18,542 nt of DNA, from contig CANROQ010000005.1 in NCBI GenBank assembly GCA_947632295.1, positions 1-18,542 of the forward strand. The letters are read 5' to 3'. This stretch comes from an uncultured Bacilli bacterium (GTDB lineage Bacteria > Bacillota_I > Bacilli_A > RF39 > UBA660). The translations under genes and the position numbers were made by a program. Below the pieces are notes generated by a model. That model made no database searches. It was not told where the DNA came from and saw only the letters and a list, made by a program, of their open reading frames with translations. Every line of letters begins with the position of its first letter. Position 1 is the stretch's first letter. Shown here piece by piece: positions 14,103 through 18,542 of the stretch.

Positions 14103-14395
14103 TGGATTTAATGTATGATATTTTTCCTGTCATATTATTTATACTAGCGATTATATTATTAATAGTATTGATTGTTTTAGTTATTAAAATGATTGGTACT
14201 TTGAAAAAAGTCGATCAAATTGTCGATAATGTTAATACCAAAGTTAGTAAATTAGATAACGCTTTTTCGGTAATCGATACACTAACTGATAGTTTATCTA
14301 GTATAAATGATAAAATTGTTAGTTTTGTTGCTAATGGTATAAGAAATTTTTTTAAAAGAAGAAAGAAAAAAGGAGAAGATATTAATGAAGAATAA
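14102..14395 (+). CDS. DUF948-like (YtxG-like) single-pass membrane protein
   Basis: The 97-aa protein has one TM helix at about residues 8-30. A helical heptad-like region follows (KKVDQIVDNVNTKVSKLDNAF, DTLTDSLSSIND) and then a basic end (FFKRRKKKGED). This is the usual make-up of DUF948 proteins such as Bacillus YtxG, and the next gene encodes a YtxH protein, the same pairing as ytxG-ytxH in Bacillus. The start is probably the GTG at 14102, which overlaps the preceding stop and follows AAAGGTGA; an ATG at 14111 is the alternative. The exact role of the family is unknown; envelope stress or general stress is often suggested. Confidence 0.75.
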   Translation: MDLMYDIFPVILFILAIILLIVLIVLVIKMIGTLKKVDQIVDNVNTKVSKLDNAFSVIDTLTDSLSSINDKIVSFVANGIRNFFKRRKKKGEDINEE

Positions 14396-14807
14396 AGAAA
14401 ATAAGAAAAAAAGTGGTTTAGGAAAATTTGTTTTAGGCGCATCGGTTGGTGCTGCTTTAGGAGTTTTGTTTGCTCCTAAAAAAGGTAGTGAAACTAGAAA
14501 AGAATTAAAACAAAAGATGGATGAATTAATTGAAAAATTAAAAAATGTTGATGCAAAAGAAGTTAAAGAAAATATTGAAGCAAAAATTTTTGAAATTAAA
14601 ACAGAATTAGAAGATTTAGATAAAGAAAAGGTTTTAAAAATTGCTAAAAAGAAGGCTAATGATATTAAAAATATGGCCGAAGAATTAGTTGATTATGCAG
14701 TTGAAAAAGGAACACCAGTTTTAGAAGATGCAGCTGTAGCAGTTAGAGAAAAAGCAATTCAAGTAACTCGTGAAGTTTTAGCAAAATTAGAAGGAAAAGA
14801 AAAATAA
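14385..14807 (+). CDS. ytxH: YtxH domain-containing protein
   Basis: The 140-aa protein has the YtxH signature at residues about 10-35: a glycine-rich hydrophobic segment followed by FAPKKGSETRKELK. The remainder is a long Lys/Glu-rich helical region resembling LEA-like or apolipoprotein-like helices (repeats of K-x-x-A/V and E-x-L-x-x). YtxH proteins are small membrane-associated stress proteins of unclear biochemical function. The gene overlaps the DUF948-like gene by 11 nt, with AAAGGAG as ribosome site, and closes the operon before a strong terminator. Confidence 0.88.
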   Translation: MKNKENKKKSGLGKFVLGASVGAALGVLFAPKKGSETRKELKQKMDELIEKLKNVDAKEVKENIEAKIFEIKTELEDLDKEKVLKIAKKKANDIKNMAEELVDYAVEKGTPVLEDAAVAVREKAIQVTREVLAKLEGKEK

Positions 14808-14814
14808 ATAAATC

Positions 14815-14849
14815 AGCAACTTCGAAAAATAGTGAGGTTGCTATTTTTA
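14815..14849 (+). terminator. Rho-independent terminator of the ytxH operon
   Basis: AGCAACTTC (14815-14823) pairs with GAGGTTGCT (14834-14842) around a 10-nt loop, followed by ATTTTTAG. It has the highest GC content of the stems in this window. Confidence 0.85.
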
Positions 14850-14850
14850 G

Positions 14851-14881
14851 TTTACAATAATTATACGTAAATTATTGTAAA
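14851..14881. promoter_or_regulatory. Perfect 12-bp inverted repeat, possible operator
   Basis: TTTACAATAATT (14851-14862) and AATTATTGTAAA (14870-14881) flank ATACGTA. It has no T-run, comes after a separate terminator and ends 13 nt before the -35 of the next promoter. It fits an operator or activator site better than a second terminator. Confidence 0.5.
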
Positions 14882-14894
14882 GTATAATGAAAAT

Positions 14895-14940
14895 TTGAAA
14901 AATGTAAATATTTATAGTATAATGAATATTATTGAGGTGA
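14895..14940 (+). promoter_or_regulatory. Promoter and RBS of the 14945-18328 gene group
   Basis: TTGAAA (14895-14900), a 17-nt spacer and consensus TATAAT (14918-14923) make it among the best sigma-A promoters here. GAGGTGA (14934-14940) precedes ATG 14945. Confidence 0.8.
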
Positions 14941-14944
14941 ATAT

Positions 14945-15397
14945 ATGAAATTTGTGTCTTTTGTAAAAAAACATTGTTTTTTAGTTGTAACTTTAGTTAT
15001 ACTTTTGATAGTTTTAATTGTTGGAATTATCGTTGCAAAATCTCTATTTTTTTCTAATAAAGGAAGTGTATTTGGAAATCGTTTAGATGGTATTGAGGAA
15101 CATCAAGTATCGGATAGTGATTTAAAGAAAGTTAAAAAAGAACTAGAAGATATCGATACTATTAATACAGTTAAAAATACAATCATAGGTCGTCGTATTG
15201 ATTTTATTATTGATGTTAAAGCTGATGTTGATGATATTACAGCTAAAAGTTATGCCGATAAAATTTTAGAAATATTACCTGATGATGTAAAAGAATTTTA
15301 TGATATACAGGCTATGATAACTAATGAAGATGATGAAAATCAAAATTATCCAATAGTTGGATATAAACATAAATCTAAAGCGGGCTTTACATTTTAA
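14945..15397 (+). CDS. Small membrane-anchored extracytoplasmic protein of unknown function
   Basis: The 150-aa protein has one TM helix at about residues 12-33 after a basic start (MKFVSFVKKHC), so the C-terminal part should lie outside. That part is a compact alpha/beta-looking domain: GRRIDFIIDVKADVDD, then a helix (AKSYADKILEILPDD), then YDIQAMITNEDDE and YPIVGYKHKSKAGF. I do not recognise the family. The gene is first in a group with the GGDEF-type sensor, only 16 nt before it, so an accessory role to that sensor is possible. The good promoter and ribosome site support it being a real gene. Confidence 0.72.
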   Translation: MKFVSFVKKHCFLVVTLVILLIVLIVGIIVAKSLFFSNKGSVFGNRLDGIEEHQVSDSDLKKVKKELEDIDTINTVKNTIIGRRIDFIIDVKADVDDITAKSYADKILEILPDDVKEFYDIQAMITNEDDENQNYPIVGYKHKSKAGFTF

Positions 15398-15413
15398 AAG
15401 TTAGGTGTTGAAA

Positions 15414-17462
15414 ATGAAAAAAAAGAAGTTATTAATTGGAATTATTGTTGGTGCATTAGTAGCGTTAGTTGGAGTTGCTAGTTATTTTGTATTAACAAAA
15501 GAAGATCAAACAACTACATTGAATATACTTGAAAAACAATGGATTGAAAGTAATAAAAATCAACGTTTTGATTTTTCAGTTGTTACAGATATACCTATCT
15601 TCAGTTACGATGGTAAGGGAATTTTTTTAGATTTTTTAGATAATTTAGAAGAAATAACTGGTTTAGAATTTAATCGAATTTCTAATTCTTTAGGAACAAA
15701 ATCAAATACAGAGTATGGTTTTAATATTGTCGATAAAGTAGAAAAAAATGATATTTTAATTTATGAAGATGAATATGTTATTTTAGATAAAAGTGGTAAA
15801 AGATATGAAAGTTTAGATCAAATAAACAATGTTGTTATTGGTGTTTTAAATTCAGAACTTTCAAATATAGCCTATTATTTAAAAAATGCTAACGTTTCTT
15901 TTAAAGCAGGAGACACGGTTACTGATTTATTTAATTCTATAAAAAGTGACCCAAAAAATAATATTTTACCAGTTGTCGATGCCATAATTATTCCCAAAAC
16001 TATTTATTTAGATGAAATTTTAGATTATCCTGATTATAATATTAGTTATACTGTTACAGAAGTTTCTAAAAAATTTGTTTTAACATTAGGTAGTAATGAT
16101 CGTTTAAATGAAATTTTAACTAAATATTACAATAAGTGGGCACTAGAAAATTTTGATAATAAATTTAATGATTATTTAATTGAATTTTATTTCGATAAGA
16201 GTTCTTTAGATGAAAAGCAAAAGGTACAATTTCGTAGTAAACGCTATTCGTATGGTTTTGTAGATAATGTACCTTTTGATATTGAAAATACAGGAATTAA
16301 TAGACAAATAATTGAAGATTTTATGAATTTTGCCGATATTGAAATATCTTTTGATAAATTTGGCTCTTATGATGCTTTAGTAAAGGCATTTAATGAAAAT
16401 AAAATCGATTTTATGTTTGATAATATTGCGAATAACGATTATTCAATTGATGTTTTAAACACCGTATCTAATTATGATGAAAATTTAGTAGTACTTGGTA
16501 GAAAAGATAATGATATTGTTATAAATTCTATGAATTCATTGTTAAATCTTGATATTAATATTATTGAAGATACTAAATTAGATGCATATTTTACTTCTCA
16601 AGGTTTTAAAGTTAATAAACATAAAAATATAGAACAATTAATTAATTCTTTAAACAGTAATAATTTAGTTGTCATTGATTATTTAACTTATAAGTATTAT
16701 TTTAATACATATTTTAGCGATTATGATTTAAAATATATTTATAATTTAAATGATGATTATAATTATATCGTTCGTAATATTTTAGATAATGCCATATTTT
16801 ATAAATTATTAAATTTCTATTTATCATTTATGAATGATAAGAAAATTATTAATCAAAAATATAACTCAATATCTACAGAAATAGTCAATAATATTGATTA
16901 TCGTATGATAGCTATAATTAGTGGAAGCGTTCTTTTAATTCTAATAGTTATTATAATTATTAAATTGATAATAAAAAGCAAAAAGAAAAATAATAATTTT
17001 GCTAAAGGTGATAAATTAAGATATATAGATATGTTAACATCTTTAAAAAATAGAAATTATTTAAATGATAGTATTGAAAAATGGGATAGTAGTGAAGTAT
17101 ATCCACAAACGATAATTATTGCCGATTTAAATAATGTCACTTATATTAATGATAATTATGGTCATAATGAAGGTGATAATTTAATTAGGGAAGCCGCTAA
17201 TATTTTAATTAAAAATCAAATTGAAAATTCAGAAATTATTAGAACAAATGGAAATGAATTTTTAATATATTTAGTTGGTTATGATGAAAAACAAATTATT
17301 TCTTATATTAGAAAATTAAATAAAGAATTTAAAGAATTAGCCCATGGTTTTGGAATTGCTATAGGTTATAGTATGATCAATGATGCAATTAAAACAATTG
17401 ATGATGCGATTAATGAAGCAACTCTTGAAATGCGAAATAATAAAGAAGAAGCGAATAATTAA
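15414..17462 (+). CDS. Membrane sensor: solute-binding-like domains plus degenerate GGDEF domain
   Basis: The 682-aa protein has TM1 at about residues 5-25. The exported region up to about 495 looks like two type-3 solute-binding-like halves, the second beginning near YSYGFVDNVPFDIENTG and including ALVKAFNENKIDFMFDNI. TM2 is at about 498-522. The C-terminal GGDEF-family domain starts at DMLTSLKNRNYL and keeps D571 in IADLNN, INDNYGHNEGD and FGIAIGYS. The signature itself reads N612-G-N-E-F616 instead of GG(D/E)EF. The Asp/Glu needed for diguanylate cyclase activity is therefore Asn, and catalysis is doubtful. The start at ATG 15414 has AGGTG 6 nt upstream; an in-frame GTG at 15405 overlaps that site. 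It probably senses a small solute outside the cell. Confidence 0.85.
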   Translation: MKKKKLLIGIIVGALVALVGVASYFVLTKEDQTTTLNILEKQWIESNKNQRFDFSVVTDIPIFSYDGKGIFLDFLDNLEEITGLEFNRISNSLGTKSNTEYGFNIVDKVEKNDILIYEDEYVILDKSGKRYESLDQINNVVIGVLNSELSNIAYYLKNANVSFKAGDTVTDLFNSIKSDPKNNILPVVDAIIIPKTIYLDEILDYPDYNISYTVTEVSKKFVLTLGSNDRLNEILTKYYNKWALENFDNKFNDYLIEFYFDKSSLDEKQKVQFRSKRYSYGFVDNVPFDIENTGINRQIIEDFMNFADIEISFDKFGSYDALVKAFNENKIDFMFDNIANNDYSIDVLNTVSNYDENLVVLGRKDNDIVINSMNSLLNLDINIIEDTKLDAYFTSQGFKVNKHKNIEQLINSLNSNNLVVIDYLTYKYYFNTYFSDYDLKYIYNLNDDYNYIVRNILDNAIFYKLLNFYLSFMNDKKIINQKYNSISTEIVNNIDYRMIAIISGSVLLILIVIIIIKLIIKSKKKNNNFAKGDKLRYIDMLTSLKNRNYLNDSIEKWDSSEVYPQTIIIADLNNVTYINDNYGHNEGDNLIREAANILIKNQIENSEIIRTNGNEFLIYLVGYDEKQIISYIRKLNKEFKELAHGFGIAIGYSMINDAIKTIDDAINEATLEMRNNKEEANN

Positions 17463-17476
17463 TATTTGCTTCTTTT
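17446..17476 (+). terminator. Hairpin at the end of the sensor gene, possible partial terminator
   Basis: AAGAAGCGAAT (17446-17456) pairs with ATTTGCTTCTT (17464-17474), with one G-T pair, followed by only TT before A. It overlaps the stop codon and lies just before the ribosome site of the next gene. It could reduce readthrough into that gene. Confidence 0.5.
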
Positions 17477-17491
17477 AAAAGGTGATGAAAA

Positions 17492-18328
17492 ATGAAGCAA
17501 CGTTTAAAAAGAGTTTTAAAAAAATTATGCTTGATAATAATGCGACCAGAAATGTTAATTTTGCCTGGTAATTTAGCCTTTTTTCTTGTTTTATCAGTTA
17601 TTCCAATTATCGTTTTAATTGGTTTAATTGCGTCTACTTTTTCTATTTCCTTAGATTCTGTTATAAATTTTGTTAGCCATAATTTGCCGGCTCAAGTTGC
17701 GGAAATTATAACTCCTTTTATCACTGGTAAGGGAATAGACTTTAATGTTGGATTTTTTACTATTACAGCTTTTATTTTAGCGTCAAATGGTCCACATTCA
17801 ATTATTGTAACATCAAATACTCTTTATAATTTTGAACAAGGTAGTTATTTAAATAGACGAATAAAGGCTTTAATTTTAGCCATATTATTAGTAACACTTT
17901 TTATATTTACAATAGTTGTTTTAGCATTTGGTAATTTTATATTAAAAGCTATTTTTGAAATAGGTATTTTAAAAAATATTTCGTCATTTATTTATCCACT
18001 TTTTGTCTATTTAAAATGGCCAATTGCTTTCTTTATTATTTTCTTTAGTGTTAAACTTTTATATACGATTGCTCCTGATAAAAGTATTCCTAGTAAATAT
18101 ATGAATAAAGGCGCTATTTTTACAACACTTGGATGGATTTTAGTAACTGCTATTTATTCTTATTATGTTGCACATTTTTCAAAATATGATATTTTTTACG
18201 GTAGTTTATCTAATATAATTATTTTGATGATGTGGATATATATACTATCTTATATTTTAGTATTAGGAATTGCTATTAACAGTAATTATTATGAAATGGC
18301 AAAAACTGACAGTATAGATAAAAAGTAA
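17492..18328 (+). CDS. YihY/virulence factor BrkB family membrane protein
   Basis: The 278-aa integral membrane protein has about six hydrophobic segments. Family features are the early PGNLAFFLVLSVIPIIVLIG, then SNGPHSIIVTSNTLYNFE, IAPDKSIPSKYMNKGAIFTT (the P-D-x-x-x-x-x-K-Y loop) and a C-terminal YGSLSNIIILMMWIYILSYI. The family was once misnamed ribonuclease BN; its molecular function is not settled. Length is typical. AAAGGTGAT lies just upstream of ATG 17492. It is probably partly co-transcribed with the sensor gene, through the hairpin between them. Confidence 0.9.
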   Translation: MKQRLKRVLKKLCLIIMRPEMLILPGNLAFFLVLSVIPIIVLIGLIASTFSISLDSVINFVSHNLPAQVAEIITPFITGKGIDFNVGFFTITAFILASNGPHSIIVTSNTLYNFEQGSYLNRRIKALILAILLVTLFIFTIVVLAFGNFILKAIFEIGILKNISSFIYPLFVYLKWPIAFFIIFFSVKLLYTIAPDKSIPSKYMNKGAIFTTLGWILVTAIYSYYVAHFSKYDIFYGSLSNIIILMMWIYILSYILVLGIAINSNYYEMAKTDSIDKK

Positions 18329-18343
18329 TTATTTATAATAATA

Positions 18344-18438
18344 TTAGATACATATGTTTTACCAGTATGTATTTAGATATAGGCTATAGCGTACTTAATC
18401 TAGTTTCAGGTGAACTAAAAAAGTATGGGTCGTGGTAA
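18344..18438 (+). ncRNA. Candidate structured leader RNA of unknown family
   Basis: The gap after the YihY gene contains a possible fold. An 11-bp stem (18344-18354 with 18366-18376, two G-U pairs) has an 11-nt loop. A nested hairpin has TAGTTT (18401-18406) with GAACTA (18412-18417), enclosed by GTACTT (18391-18396) with AAGTAT (18421-18426). The loop sequence TTACCA (18359-18364) is complementary to TGGTAA (18433-18438), which would form a pseudoknot. A TATAAT lies at 18334-18339 just before it. It matches no riboswitch, T-box, 6S, SRP, tmRNA or RNase P consensus I know. Chance pairing in AT-rich DNA is possible. Confidence 0.35.
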
Positions 18439-18464
18439 TTTTCTCCTTTTTAATTTTATATAGT

Positions 18465-18495
18465 AAAAAATGATTACAAATGTAGTCATTTTTTT
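18465..18495 (+). terminator. Rho-independent terminator before the last gene
   Basis: AAAAAATGATTA (18465-18476) pairs with TAGTCATTTTTT around CAAATG, ending in a T-run to 18495. It either ends the YihY transcript or is the expression platform of the leader above. Confidence 0.8.
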
Positions 18496-18521
18496 GTATA
18501 ATATTACTTGCGGTGATAAGT

Positions 18522-18542
18522 ATGAAATTTGAATTTATAAAA
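18522..18542 (+). CDS. Start of a gene running off the window end (MKFEFIK...)
   Basis: ATG at 18522 follows CGGTGAT (18511-18517) at a normal spacing, and the frame is open to the last base. TATAAT at 18497-18502 with TTACAA 17 nt upstream could be its promoter. Seven codons are too few to suggest a product. Confidence 0.55.

Noticed and set aside
18344..18466. T-box, tRNA or known riboswitch in the last gap
   Set aside because: GGGTCGTGG resembles parts of T-box and ZTP consensus only superficially. The T-box stem I and specifier elements and the remaining ZTP core are missing, and no tRNA T-loop is present.
1..18542. Recoded TGA (Mycoplasma-type genetic code)
   Set aside because: Trp residues are encoded by TGG in conserved motifs such as DPWPKKRH, and TGA ends asnB and the response regulator gene at the expected positions.
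1..18542. CRISPR array or phage region
   Set aside because: No regularly spaced repeats, cas genes, integrase or phage structural genes are visible.

Overview
The window comes from a very AT-rich, low-GC Gram-positive bacterium. It uses the standard bacterial code: Trp is TGG and TGA is used as a stop. It carries a SEDS peptidoglycan polymerase, a meso-DAP-type MurE, an SspI small acid-soluble spore protein, a YtxH protein beside a DUF948-like protein, and Shine-Dalgarno sites mostly of the AGGTGA or AAAGGAG type. Together these suggest a walled, spore-forming member of the class Bacilli, most like the uncultured gut lineages around RF39 or the Erysipelotrichales. The lineage is an inference, not a proven placement.

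Layout. 1-909: the 3' part of a FtsW/RodA/SpoVE-family gene, closed by a terminator. 935-3690: an accessory block holding a 5'-truncated pilin-adhesin fragment, an orphan pilin-like leader, an Rpn/PD-(D/E)XK 'transposase' and a full-length type IV pilin-like protein whose C-terminal domain matches the fragment. An exact 16-bp direct repeat borders the block. 3842-5760: an OmpR-type response regulator and histidine kinase overlapping by ATGA. 5787-5990 (minus): sspI, convergent with the kinase gene and sharing its terminator. 6152-7975: glutamine-dependent asparagine synthase. 8102-11232: a short MurE and a large polytopic membrane protein. 11270-11602 (minus): a small Pro/Met/Gln-rich coiled-coil protein, possibly a spore coat protein. 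It is divergent from trmB (11688-12317) across a perfect 17-bp inverted repeat that contains both -10 boxes. 12382-14807: an operon of lipoprotein, long acidic disordered protein, DUF948-like protein and YtxH protein. 14945-18328: a small membrane-anchored protein, a membrane sensor with periplasmic solute-binding-like domains and a degenerate GGDEF domain, and a YihY/BrkB-family membrane protein. 18329-18521: a possibly structured leader RNA and terminator before a gene that runs off the end.

Most of the window serves the cell envelope: wall polymerisation, precursor synthesis, possible DAP amidation, membrane scaffolds and a two-component system. Spore genes are interspersed. The most unusual parts are the pilin block with its truncated cassette, the symmetrical divergent promoter at 11622-11675, the NGNEF diguanylate-cyclase-like sensor and the structured intergenic RNA candidate near 18344-18438. 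No tRNA, rRNA, CRISPR array or phage gene is visible.
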